The notes: a model not told the origin generated them from the letters alone. A stretch of DNA of 64,000 nt from Stappia indica (GCF_020177335.1 NZ_JAIVMG010000006.1:186001-250000); one strand, 5' to 3'; positions 43,579 through 52,048 are shown, counted from the stretch's first letter. Numbers and translations are program-made.

Positions 43579-43613
43579 AGCACCGCCGGAATTGGCTTCC
43601 GGCGGTGCTTTTA
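43579..43613. terminator. Bidirectional intrinsic terminator
   Basis: AGCACCGCCGGAA-TTGGC-TTCCGGCGGTGCT, perfect 13-bp stem with TTTT on the plus side and a pyrimidine-rich run on the minus side. It separates the convergent hydratase/TAXI and dehydrogenase operons. Confidence 0.88.
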
Positions 43614-43648
43614 ATTGTTCTTTTTGTCTCGAAACTGTCTTCGGAATG

Positions 43649-44557
43649 TCAATTCCGGGCAACTTGCAGCAATCGGCAAACCTCGGCAATCATGTCCCGA
43701 CGCATGTCGGCGGTCATTGCGGCGGCATGCGGCTGCAGAACGGTATTCGTGAGTTGCAGGAAACGTGGGTCGATGTCGGGCTCGTTGTCGAACACGTCGA
43801 GCCCCGCACCGGCAATACCCCCGGTTTCCAGCGCCGCCAGCAGGGCTTCTTCATCAACGACAGAGCCGCGCGAGACGTTGATCAGAACGCCCCCGGCACC
43901 GAGGGCGGAAAGCACCGCGGCGGAGATCATGTGCCGCGTCTCAGCGCCGCCGGGACTGCAGACCACCAGGAAATCGGCCCAACGCGCCAGATTCAGCAGA
44001 TCGGGTTCGAAGACGAACGGCGCCTCGCGCTTTTCCCGGGGGCCGGTGTAGCGCACCGAAAGGCCGGCCCCTTGCAGGCGTTCGGCGACCGTCCGGCCGA
44101 TCCGCCCGAGACCGACGACGCCGGCCTTCTTGCCCGCGACCCGCATCGAGGGCGCCATCCGCCCCTTCTGCCACTGGCCGGACCGGACGAAGGCATCTCC
44201 GGCCACAAGACCGCGCGCGACCGCATAAAGCAGCGCCACCGCCATATCCGCGGTGTCGGTCGTCACCACATCGGGTGTATGGCGCAACGCGATGCCGGAC
44301 CGTTCCAGCCCGGCAAGGTCGAACCGATCCTGTCCCGCACCGCAACTGACGATCACCTCCAGGTCCGGCAGGCGCGCCAGCAGATCCTCCGGCGCACCGC
44401 CCATAGCGGTGGTCAGCGCGTGGGTCAGACCACGGGCCCGCTCGGGGGCGAGAGACGCCACCTCTTCCGGCGAAAGCAGCGTGAATTCGGCTTCGAGCAC
44501 ATTTCGTATGTCGGCTGGCACAGGTCCCAGTAACGGCAGTGTCTTTCTTGCGGTCAT
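43649..44557 (-). CDS. D-2-hydroxyacid dehydrogenase (NAD-binding)
   Basis: A 302-residue D-isomer-specific 2-hydroxyacid dehydrogenase. Rossmann motif VVGLGRIGRTV (about 147), catalytic Arg in LINVSRGSVVDEEAL (about 228), Glu in DVFDNEPDID (about 259) and His in LQPHAAAMT (about 276). It reversibly reduces a 2-oxo acid (glyoxylate, hydroxypyruvate or similar) to a D-2-hydroxy acid. It is the last gene of a minus-strand operon with the quinone-oxidoreductase-like enzyme, a permease and a metal hydrolase. Confidence 0.9.
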   Translation of the reverse strand: MTARKTLPLLGPVPADIRNVLEAEFTLLSPEEVASLAPERARGLTHALTTAMGGAPEDLLARLPDLEVIVSCGAGQDRFDLAGLERSGIALRHTPDVVTTDTADMAVALLYAVARGLVAGDAFVRSGQWQKGRMAPSMRVAGKKAGVVGLGRIGRTVAERLQGAGLSVRYTGPREKREAPFVFEPDLLNLARWADFLVVCSPGGAETRHMISAAVLSALGAGGVLINVSRGSVVDEEALLAALETGGIAGAGLDVFDNEPDIDPRFLQLTNTVLQPHAAAMTADMRRDMIAEVCRLLQVARN

Positions 44558-44578
44558 GACCGTCTTCCCCTTTTGCCG

Positions 44579-45613
44579 TCAGGCGCCTTCGAGCGGCCTT
44601 TTCGCCGCCTCATCCAGGCACAGGACCACCTTGCCGATCTGCTCGTTGGCATCGAGGATGCGATGGGCCTCGGCAACCTCGCTGAACGGAAGCACGGCGT
44701 GCAGGTGGGTGGCGATCTCCCCAGCCTCAATCAGGGGCCACACCTCACGGCGCAGGTCATCGGCAAGTCGCCCCTTGCGCTCCGCAGACTGCGGCCGAAT
44801 GGTCGATCCGGTCAGCGTCTGGCGCCGCCGCACCAGCTGCCGCAGGTTGACCTCTGCCTGTGCGCCAAGGTGGCTGGCGATCAGAACCAGACGACCATCA
44901 TAGGCCAGAAGATCGAGCTGCCGCTGGGTGTAAGGCCCAGCCTGGGCATCAAGGATAAGGTCGATCCCCCGCTCACCGACGCGTTTGCGCAAGATACCGT
45001 CCCAGTCGCCTCTGTAGTCGAGGGCCTCGCTCGCGCCGAGGTCACGGCACACCTGCCGTTTCTCCTCGGTTCCGGCGGTGGCGTAGACGACTGCGTCCCG
45101 CAGCTTGCGGGCGATCTGGATGCCGGCCATGCCGACGCCGCTGGTGCCGCCCTGGATCAGCAGGCTCTCGCCGTGCCCCAGATGCCCAAGCACCATGATG
45201 TTGTTCCAGGCGGTGAAAAAGACCTCCGGCAAGGAGGCGGCTTCGACAAGGTTCAGGCCGCGTGGCACCGGCAGGCACTGCTGCCAGGGGACCGCGCAAA
45301 ATTCGGCATAGCCCCCGCCATTGGCAAGCGCGCAGACCGGCTGGCCGATGGAAAGGCCCAGGACCTCATCGCCGACCGCCTCAATCCAGCCGGCCACATC
45401 AAGCCCCGGAAGGTCCGACGCGCCGGGCGGTGCTGGATAAAGGCCCCGGCGCTGCTGGATGTCCGGCCGGTTCACGGCTGCCGCAGCAACCCGAATTAGA
45501 ACCTCGCCCGGGGCAGGTGTGGGGATGGGACGATCGGCGAAGCGCAGGACCTCCGGTCCGCCCGCTCCATTGAATTCGACAACCCGCATGGTGTTCGGTG
45601 TTCCTTTGTTCAT
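44579..45613 (-). CDS. Zinc-independent MDR oxidoreductase (NADPH:quinone oxidoreductase-like)
   Basis: A 344-residue medium-chain reductase: MRVVEFNGAGGPEVLRFADRPIPTPAPGEVLIRV, NRPDIQQRRGLYP, a Rossmann region SLLIQGGTSGVGMAGIQIAR (about 150), and YDGRLVLIASHLGAQ. No structural-zinc Cys cluster is seen. It is close by eye to PIG3/quinone-oxidoreductase-type proteins that reduce enoyl or quinone groups with NADPH. ATG 45613 overlaps the permease stop (ATGA); a Met at 45589 begins the conserved region and may be the real start. A much longer open frame running to 47179 is only read-through of the permease in another frame. Confidence 0.88.
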   Translation of the reverse strand: MNKGTPNTMRVVEFNGAGGPEVLRFADRPIPTPAPGEVLIRVAAAAVNRPDIQQRRGLYPAPPGASDLPGLDVAGWIEAVGDEVLGLSIGQPVCALANGGGYAEFCAVPWQQCLPVPRGLNLVEAASLPEVFFTAWNNIMVLGHLGHGESLLIQGGTSGVGMAGIQIARKLRDAVVYATAGTEEKRQVCRDLGASEALDYRGDWDGILRKRVGERGIDLILDAQAGPYTQRQLDLLAYDGRLVLIASHLGAQAEVNLRQLVRRRQTLTGSTIRPQSAERKGRLADDLRREVWPLIEAGEIATHLHAVLPFSEVAEAHRILDANEQIGKVVLCLDEAAKRPLEGA

Positions 45614-47595
45614 TGTGCGGCAAGCCGCAGTTCGGCGCGGTTCTGCATGGCAGCGAAGACGAGAAGCGGTATGGACAGTGCCGCCGCGAGCAGTACCAGA
45701 TCGAAATCCGACCAGCCCGGCACGATGGTTGCCGGAAGGGCAATCAGGACGGCGGCAATCAGCAGAAGCAGGCGCAGCAGCCAGGCGTACCGGCGCTTCG
45801 GAAACAGGGCGCCGATACCCGGAACATACCCTTGCACAGCCCAGGCGAAGAGAGCGATGCCGATGAGCGCCAGGGCCACCGAGATGATCGTGTCCTGTAC
45901 GGTTCCCTGCAGAACCAGCGCTGGCTGGAAGGCGAAGAAGAACGGAATGAGGTAGATCACGCTGCCGATCCGCATGGCCTCGAAGCCGGTCTTCATGGGC
46001 GGTGTCCGGGCGATGCTGGCCGCCGCGAAGGCCCCAAGCGCCACCGGCGGCGTGATGAATGACAGCATGCCCCAGTAGAAGATGAACATATGCACTGCCA
46101 TCTGGTTCAGGCCGACCTGGACCAATGCCGGAGCAAGCAGGATCGCCAGGAAGATATAGGCGGCTGTCGAGGTCATGCCGATCCCCAGGATCAATCCGGT
46201 CGCAGCCCCCATCGCCAGCAGCATCAGGGCAGAGCCATCGGCAAGCCGAAGGAGGTCGTTGACGAGCGTTGCGGCAACCCCGGTCATCGACAGGGCGCCG
46301 ACGATCATGCCGACAGCGGCGAGAATCGCCACCAGATTGGCAAAGAGACTGGCCAGCGTGTCGATGAACTTGCCAAGCTCCGCCCAGCCCCACCGGTGCT
46401 TGCGCGACAGAAGCTGGTTGAGAACGATCAGCATTGGCGTCGCGTAATAGGGCGCCAACGCTTCTCGCCGCATGACGAGCAGCATGTAGATCAGGACCGC
46501 GAAGACCAGAAGGTAGTACCAGCCTTCGCGGAAGGTCTGCTTCAGATTTGGCAGGTCCGCCTTGGCCATGCCGGTCAACCGCTCCTTGCCGGCCATCGCG
46601 TCGATCTGCATGAACAGACCGAAGAAATAAAGGAAGGAGGGAATGACCGCCGCCAACGCCACTTCGGCGTAAGGGACGTTGAGGAAGCTGGCCATGACGA
46701 AGGCGGTCGCCCCCATCACCGGCGGCATCAAGGTGCCGCCCGTTGAGGCGCAGGTCTCGACGCCGGCGGCGAAGGTGCCGCGAATGCCGATCTTCTTCAT
46801 GGCCGGAATGGTCATGGTGCCGGTGGTCAGCACATTGGTGATGACCGATCCGCTCATGGAGCCCATCAGACCGCTGGAGAAGATCGCGACCTTTGCCGGG
46901 CCGCCGCGCACCCCGCCGAGCAGGGCGAAGGACAGGTTCATGAAGAACGCCCCCGCGCCGGTATGCTGCAAGGCTGCGCCGAAGATGATGAAGCCGATGA
47001 TCAGGTTGCCGAAAGTCCGCAGCGGAATGCCGAGTATGCTCTCCGAGCCCATGGCGTGATAGGCCGCCGTGAAACTGGCCGGCGAGTGAAACCCGGAGAT
47101 CGCCTGCGGCAGGAATTGCGTGTAGAGCGGGAACAGGGACATCACCGCGACGATGGCTGCAAGCGGCCAGCCGCCGCATCGACGCCCCGCCTCCAGCACC
47201 AGGCCCCAGAGGGCGAAGGACACCCAGACGGCGGTCTGCGGCGGCGCCATTTCCCAGCCAAGCAGCGAGATATCCATCGCATGGGCGAAGAAATATCCGC
47301 AGACCAGAAGGGACATGGTCGCCAACGTCCAGTCATACCAGGGAACATGCGGTTGCCGTCGCGATTGGCTCAGCGGATAAGCCAGAAAGACAATCGCCAG
47401 GGCGATGCCCAGGATGGCGTAGTAGAACCGCATGTCCATGAGCGTCACGCCAACCAGAAAGCCCAGATTGAAGGTCTGGTTGACCGCCAGCACGATGATG
47501 AGAACGGTTGCGGCCCGCACCAGAAACCTGGCCATGCTGGCAAGTGAGCGAGGGCCAGCTTCGAACTGGGCTTCCTCTTGTGCGTGATCGTTCAT
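45610..47595 (-). CDS. Fused TRAP permease (DctQM, 4TM/12TM type)
   Basis: A 661-residue polytopic permease. The first four to five helices form a DctQ-like part (LVRAATVLIIVLAVNQTFNLGFLVGVTL onward). The rest is a DctM-like part with SGLMGSMSGSVITNVLTTGTMTIPAMKKIG, GGTLMPPVMGATAFVMA and FIFYWGMLSFITPPVALGAFAAASIA. Fusions of this type serve TAXI binding proteins, so it should import the ligand of the TAXI protein encoded on the opposite strand. GGGAGGG precedes the Met at 47595. Confidence 0.92.
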   Translation of the reverse strand: MNDHAQEEAQFEAGPRSLASMARFLVRAATVLIIVLAVNQTFNLGFLVGVTLMDMRFYYAILGIALAIVFLAYPLSQSRRQPHVPWYDWTLATMSLLVCGYFFAHAMDISLLGWEMAPPQTAVWVSFALWGLVLEAGRRCGGWPLAAIVAVMSLFPLYTQFLPQAISGFHSPASFTAAYHAMGSESILGIPLRTFGNLIIGFIIFGAALQHTGAGAFFMNLSFALLGGVRGGPAKVAIFSSGLMGSMSGSVITNVLTTGTMTIPAMKKIGIRGTFAAGVETCASTGGTLMPPVMGATAFVMASFLNVPYAEVALAAVIPSFLYFFGLFMQIDAMAGKERLTGMAKADLPNLKQTFREGWYYLLVFAVLIYMLLVMRREALAPYYATPMLIVLNQLLSRKHRWGWAELGKFIDTLASLFANLVAILAAVGMIVGALSMTGVAATLVNDLLRLADGSALMLLAMGAATGLILGIGMTSTAAYIFLAILLAPALVQVGLNQMAVHMFIFYWGMLSFITPPVALGAFAAASIARTPPMKTGFEAMRIGSVIYLIPFFFAFQPALVLQGTVQDTIISVALALIGIALFAWAVQGYVPGIGALFPKRRYAWLLRLLLLIAAVLIALPATIVPGWSDFDLVLLAAALSIPLLVFAAMQNRAELRLAAQ

Positions 47596-47642
47596 GGTTC
47601 CCTCCCGAAAGCCAATCTTGTTGTGCAGTCTGTCGTGCAATC

Positions 47643-48581
47643 TCAGTCGACGGGAATGCCGACCAATCGGGCAGGGTTGTCGCGCACCAGGCTGGAGACC
47701 TCGTCTTCCGTGAAGTCGAGCGCAAGACAAAGCTTGATCGCCTGACGCAGGCCTTCCACCGGCGTCGGATTGTCGATTTGTCCGAGATCGGATCCGATCG
47801 ACGAATGTTCCACCCCTGCTGCCCGAATGTGTTCCCCGAGAAGCTCCGGCTCGAACACATTGAATCGACTATCGATATAAAGGCATGCGGATTGTTCTAC
47901 CACCGCTCCGAACTCGGCCAGCTCGCGGATGTCGTCATAGGTGAAATGCAGGCCGTACATCGGATGGTTGATCAGCAGTTTCCGGACGCCGCGGGCCTTT
48001 GCCTCCTCGAACAGCTTCCAGATCTCCCAGACGTGCAGATGTCCGGAAGACAGGATTGCGTCCGCCTCCGCGATGGAATCCAGGATTTCCTTGACCGGAT
48101 CGATGATGCCGCCGCGTTCGTCCACGACCGTAAGGGCCAAGGGCGGGCGCAGCTGCACATTGCTGGCAAGCCGGCTCTTGCGGGCGGAGCTGCGTATATG
48201 GTTCGCCGAATGGGCGGTCGGCATCCAGATGAGCTTCGCACCGTGCTTGAGTTGGGAATCGACCACAGAAGGATTGAACCCGCCGGACGAGTTGTTGAGC
48301 ACGAGGCCGCCGAACATGGAAACGCCGGTGTCGCCCAACATGCGCTCCATCATCGGAATGAACGGGGCGACGGAATAATGATGGTCCTTGAACAGGACCG
48401 CCCGCATGCCGGCCGCCGCCGCCTGCTCGACCGCCTGCGCATGATCGATTTGCCGGGGCATGATCGACGGACCGGAATGGACATGCAAATCGACGGCGCC
48501 CTGCATCAGACGGTCAACCACCACGTCATCGATCTCGGCAATCATGCTGCGCATTTTCGCGCGATTTTGCTCCGCACTCAC
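47643..48581 (-). CDS. DUF6282-type metal-dependent hydrolase-like protein
   Basis: A 312-residue protein with DLHVHSGPSIMPRQID near residue 31, followed by a second His region VLFKDHHYS, SSGHLHVWEIWKLFEEAKARGVRKLLINHPMYG and a late Asp in SSIGSDLGQ. This His/Asp set is that of an amidohydrolase/PHP-like metal site, and the overall form matches DUF6282 as I remember it. The reaction is not established. The GTG start is supported by GAGGG seven bases upstream. It heads the minus-strand operon and is divergent from the IclR gene, sharing the operator region. Confidence 0.75.
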   Translation of the reverse strand: MSAEQNRAKMRSMIAEIDDVVVDRLMQGAVDLHVHSGPSIMPRQIDHAQAVEQAAAAGMRAVLFKDHHYSVAPFIPMMERMLGDTGVSMFGGLVLNNSSGGFNPSVVDSQLKHGAKLIWMPTAHSANHIRSSARKSRLASNVQLRPPLALTVVDERGGIIDPVKEILDSIAEADAILSSGHLHVWEIWKLFEEAKARGVRKLLINHPMYGLHFTYDDIRELAEFGAVVEQSACLYIDSRFNVFEPELLGEHIRAAGVEHSSIGSDLGQIDNPTPVEGLRQAIKLCLALDFTEDEVSSLVRDNPARLVGIPVD

Positions 48582-48645
48582 TGGCTATCCCTCGCTCGTT
48601 GGACGGTTCTGGCACATCTGGTCGATGTCACGCTGGTGATGCGCG

Positions 48646-48700
48646 TTGACAGGACCGCACGACAAGGGTTTGATGCCGCCGTTTCGCACTCCGAAACGGT
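48646..48700 (+). promoter_or_regulatory. IclR promoter and operator
   Basis: A TTGACA box at 48646-48651 and a weak -10 (about 48669-48675) precede CCGTTTCG-CACTC-CGAAACGG (arms 48680-48687 and 48693-48700), a perfect 8-bp dyad 27 bp before the IclR start. The core GTTTCG-N5-CGAAAC matches the geometry of the two dyads at 40.74-40.79 kb. Confidence 0.65.
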
Positions 48701-48727
48701 GCGGAGGCTTGGGAGAGGTGCCACCAG

Positions 48728-49543
48728 ATGACAATTCGTTCCATCCAGCGGGCGCTCCAGGTTCTTCAGGCGTTGAACTGCCAGCCATCCTCGACCATTG
48801 CGGCGCTTCACCAGACGACGGGATTGCCGAAGCCAACGCTGGTGCGCATTTTGCGGACCTTCGAAGCCGATGGCTACGTTGAGAATGATTCCCGCCAGGG
48901 CGGCTATGTGCTGACCGCGCGGGTGGTCTCATTGAGCGCCGGTTTCCATAGCGATCCGCTGGTTGTGGAGGCCGGCCGGGCATGGGCCATTGCCCTGACC
49001 CGCAAGCACCGATGGCCCATCTCGATCGCCCTGCCGGATACCGATGCGGTGGTTGTGAGGTTCTCTACCGTGCCCGACAGCGCGATGTCGCCATTTCACA
49101 AGACGGTCAACATGCGGCTGGCGTGGCTGACCCGTGCGCTCGGTCTTGGGTATTTCGCCTTTGCGCCTGACGATGAAAGGGAACTCATCCTGTCGATGTT
49201 GCGCAACGACCAGCAGGCGGAAAACGACCTGGCGCGGCAACCGCAAATGCTGGATCGTCTGATTTCCGGCATTCGGGCGCGCGGCTTTGCCACCCGCGCC
49301 GAATATGTCGAGCCGCGCAATTCCGACACGATTGCCGTGCCGATTTTCGGGCAGGGCGGGCGCGTGCTGGCAAGTCTCGGCATCACCTATTTTCGCTCCG
49401 CCTTCCCGTCGGCGACAGAAGCCTGCGGCCGCTATGTTCCGATCCTGCAGGCCGCTTCACGGGAAATCTCCGAAGAGGTCGCACGCATCCTGTGTGCCGT
49501 TCATGGCAAGTCACCGGACACGCCGCCGGACCTGCCCAATTAG
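48728..49543 (+). CDS. IclR family transcriptional regulator
   Basis: A 271-residue regulator. The N-terminal winged HTH (IRSIQRALQVLQALNCQPSSTIAALHQTTGLPKPTLVRILRTFEADGYV) is followed by an IclR effector domain with SIALPDTDAVVVRFSTVPDS, ALGLGYFAFAPDDE and the Arg-Gly-Phe-Ala stretch GIRARGFATRAEYVEP, ending in SLGITYFRSAFPSATEACGRYVPILQAASREISEE. IclR proteins control aromatic, glyoxylate and sugar-acid catabolism. Here it is adjacent to and divergent from the catabolic operon, and precedes the lyase-like gene. Confidence 0.92.
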   Translation: MTIRSIQRALQVLQALNCQPSSTIAALHQTTGLPKPTLVRILRTFEADGYVENDSRQGGYVLTARVVSLSAGFHSDPLVVEAGRAWAIALTRKHRWPISIALPDTDAVVVRFSTVPDSAMSPFHKTVNMRLAWLTRALGLGYFAFAPDDERELILSMLRNDQQAENDLARQPQMLDRLISGIRARGFATRAEYVEPRNSDTIAVPIFGQGGRVLASLGITYFRSAFPSATEACGRYVPILQAASREISEEVARILCAVHGKSPDTPPDLPN

Positions 49544-49695
49544 GCAGCAGACCGGCATCACCGTCATATTTCGCCTGATGAAACATTGCCCGTTCGGTGG
49601 TTCCGTCGGCGTGTTCTCCCACTAGCATTGCGAACCGGTGCGCCGATCTGGTTCGACGCCAGCGGGGCGAGACAGGCAACACAAGGGCATTTTTG

Positions 49696-51177
49696 ATGAA
49701 CGGTACGATCAAGATCAGCGGTTTTGACCTGACGCCTCGCCAAGTCGCTTTCGTCGCAAAGTCGGGCGGCAAGGTGTCACTCTCGAAGGAGAGCCGCACC
49801 CGCATGGAGGCGGCAAGGCGGGTGGTGGAAGACGCGGTCACACGCGGCATCCCCGTCTATGGACTGACCACAAGCGTTGGAGCCAAGACCGGGACCCGTC
49901 TCGATCCGGCGCAGATCATCGAGTTCAACCGGCGCCTGATCCTGACGCATAATTTCGGCCACGGCCCCCTCGCTTCTCATGAGGAGGTACGGGCGATGAT
50001 GCTCGTGCTCCTCAATTCCATGGCCAGTGGACGCCTGGGTGTTCGGCCGCTGCTCGCCGATATCCTGGTCGGTGCGTTGAACGATGATCGCCATGTCGAG
50101 GTTCATGCCTGGGGCTCGATGGGGGAGAGCGACATGTCGCCGATCTCCGATCTGGCCTTGGCGCTTTATGCCGATGTCGAACTTGCTGCCGGTGAGGCGT
50201 TGGCGCTGGTCAATTCCAGCGCCCTGTCGACCGGAACCGCGGCCCTGGCGATCGAAGATCTGTCGGACCTGCTGAAATTTGCAAGCCTTGTCGGCGCGCT
50301 GAGCATGGAAGGCTTTGCTGCCAATCCATCGCCTCTTTCCGAAGTGGCCCTCCGATCGCGGCCGCTCAGGGGCCTGCAACGTCATGGACGGCAGATCCGG
50401 CACTACCTTGAGGGAAGCTACCTCTTCAACGACGGAGGGCCACGGTCCCTGCAGGATCCGTTGTGCTTCCGCTCACTGTCCATGCTGCACGGCGCCGCCA
50501 GCGACAATCTTGCGTTTGCGCTGGATCAGATCACGACCGAACTGAACGCCAGTCAGGGCAATCCGGTGGTTTCGGTTGAAGAAAACATGCTGGTTTCGGT
50601 CGCCAATTTCGACATGGTGTCGCTGGCGATGGCGCTCGACGTCGCGCGGCTCGGTTTCTCTCCGGTCGTGACGAGCTCGACCGAGCGGCTCGCGAAGATG
50701 GTTGATTCCTTCTGGTCGGGATTGTGCACTGGTCTCATTGAAGATGATGGCGTTGGCGCACCTGGCTTCAACGGCCTGGCGCAGTTCCACAAGTCGATCA
50801 CATCGGAAGCAAGATTGCTGACCGGGCCGGTCGTCGGCGAATTGCCAAGTTCCAGCCATTCGAACGGCAATCTTGATCGGGTCAGCATGGCGGGTCTCGC
50901 CGCGCGCCGAACCCGAGATCTCGCCATCCTCTGCAGGTCGATTTTCGCGATGGAATTGCAGGTCGCCGCCCAGGCTTCCGAGCTGCGCGGGCGTCTTCCC
51001 CTTGGCAGGACAACGGGCAAGCTCCTGGACTTCGTGCGTGAGGCAGTCCCGTTTGCAGCACCAGGAGACCGGGCGCCGCATGTCGCCCCCCTGTTGGACA
51101 GTCTCCAGGCGCGTTCGAAGGAGTTGGACGGGCTGCTTGCCTGGGAGGCGGAAGATGGGTCTCAGGGCACCGGATGA
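49696..51177 (+). CDS. Aromatic amino acid/histidine ammonia-lyase homologue with altered MIO triad
   Basis: A 493-residue HAL/PAL-fold protein. It keeps the N-terminal YGLTTSVGAKTG loop (Tyr55, like Tyr53 of P. putida HAL) and the helix-rich body with QDPLCFRSLSMLHGA and NASQGNPVVS. Two things are unusual. The GSVGASGDLAP segment that makes the MIO electrophile is GSMGESDMSP here (Glu144-Ser145-Asp146). The residues matching HAL Tyr280 and Glu414 appear to be Leu in QDPLCFR and GNLDRVSM. It may catalyse a different reaction or be non-catalytic. The gene follows IclR by 152 bp; AGGG lies eight bases before the ATG. Homology is certain; the chemistry is not. Confidence 0.88.
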   Translation: MNGTIKISGFDLTPRQVAFVAKSGGKVSLSKESRTRMEAARRVVEDAVTRGIPVYGLTTSVGAKTGTRLDPAQIIEFNRRLILTHNFGHGPLASHEEVRAMMLVLLNSMASGRLGVRPLLADILVGALNDDRHVEVHAWGSMGESDMSPISDLALALYADVELAAGEALALVNSSALSTGTAALAIEDLSDLLKFASLVGALSMEGFAANPSPLSEVALRSRPLRGLQRHGRQIRHYLEGSYLFNDGGPRSLQDPLCFRSLSMLHGAASDNLAFALDQITTELNASQGNPVVSVEENMLVSVANFDMVSLAMALDVARLGFSPVVTSSTERLAKMVDSFWSGLCTGLIEDDGVGAPGFNGLAQFHKSITSEARLLTGPVVGELPSSSHSNGNLDRVSMAGLAARRTRDLAILCRSIFAMELQVAAQASELRGRLPLGRTTGKLLDFVREAVPFAAPGDRAPHVAPLLDSLQARSKELDGLLAWEAEDGSQGTG

Positions 51178-51685
51178 TAGGCGGTCGCGTCCACTTCCAC
51201 CCCGGCCATATCGGCCAAACCAACAGTCAGAGGCTCCGTCGCGCTGGATAAAGCCTGGGGGCAACGTCATCCATCATCTCGTTCATGCGGTCGATTTCCG
51301 CCTTGAACAGTGCCTTCAGGCTTTCCTGGCGTGTGGTCTTCAAGTCCCGTTGAAACCTCATTTCCGCGAGCATGGTGTTCTGGCGGCGCGCCATGAACCG
51401 AGCCCGGTGGTGATCCGATTGTCTCAGGCTCAATGACAGCTTCCGGTTAAGGTCGGATTGAGGAAGCGCTACTGGAAGGCGAGGGCGCCAATACCAGACA
51501 TTTCCGCGGCGCAGAAGATTTTGATCGTCATGTCGACGCGCCATAGCCCAATATCCTTGAGCCGGACGGAGCTTTTGGGCGCCACGTCCGGGGACCAGTT
51601 TTGGGCATCAGTTGGGTGAAATGACTGAGAAAACAGGCTTGACAACCCGAGTATCTCAACAACATCAATGACTTGAAAGAGGGTT
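51178..51685. other. Island-edge region: integrase remnant and flanks
   Basis: About 500 bp between the lyase gene and tRNA-Gln. It contains a truncated integrase frame (51227-51544) and about 140 bp of unremarkable sequence next to the tRNA 3' end. No repeat of the tRNA 3' end was found by eye in the large gaps of this window. Confidence 0.55.
51227..51544 (-). pseudogene. Truncated tyrosine recombinase/integrase (N-terminal domain only)
   Basis: A 105-residue frame: RRHDDQNLLRRGNVWYWRPRLPVALPQ, then LNRKLSLSLRQSDHHRARFMARRQNTMLAEM. This matches the N-terminal arm-binding (DUF6538-like) region of phage-type integrases, which are normally about 350-500 residues. The core-binding and catalytic domains (R-H-R-Y) are missing. 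It starts 141 bp from the 3' end of tRNA-Gln, the classic integrase/attachment-site arrangement, so it is probably the scar of an integrated element. Confidence 0.7.
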
Positions 51686-51759
51686 TGGCTGGGGAACCTG
51701 GATTCGAACCAGGACTAACGGAGTCAGAGTCCGCGGGTCTACCGTTAACCTATTCCCCA
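51686..51759 (-). tRNA. tRNA-Gln (anticodon CTG)
   Basis: A 74-nt tRNA on the minus strand. TGGGGAA pairs with TTCCCCA to form the acceptor stem, GCCA follows as discriminator plus encoded CCA, the T-arm has GGTTCGAATCC, and the anticodon stem CGGA/TCCG closes a CTCTGAC loop with anticodon CTG (codon CAG). Its 3' end faces the truncated integrase. Confidence 0.93.
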
Positions 51760-52048
51760 AAGCCGTGGCCGCTGTTTCAGAAATGGCAGTATCTGCCGGG
51801 AAACACGGGCCGTCGCCGCCGGAGCAGCGAATGTGAGGGGGTTTTATGAAGCTGCTGGCTTGCTGTCAACCCTCGCAAAAGAGAATTCCGGTGTGGGCTG
51901 TGGACGAGTGCCAGGGGCCGCACGGATTGCGGCTGGGCGTCAAGCTGTTAAACTGCGGGCAACAGCCATAGCCGCAGCGCCGCCCGGAAGGGGTTTGGAG
52001 GCTGCGCAGCAGGATCAGGCGCGCCAGGCGTGCCGGCAAGGGACAAAG

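Noticed and set aside
44579-47179. 866-residue minus-strand open frame
   Set aside because: Only its last 344 residues are a real protein (the quinone-oxidoreductase-like enzyme). The rest is an out-of-frame reading of the DctQM permease gene.
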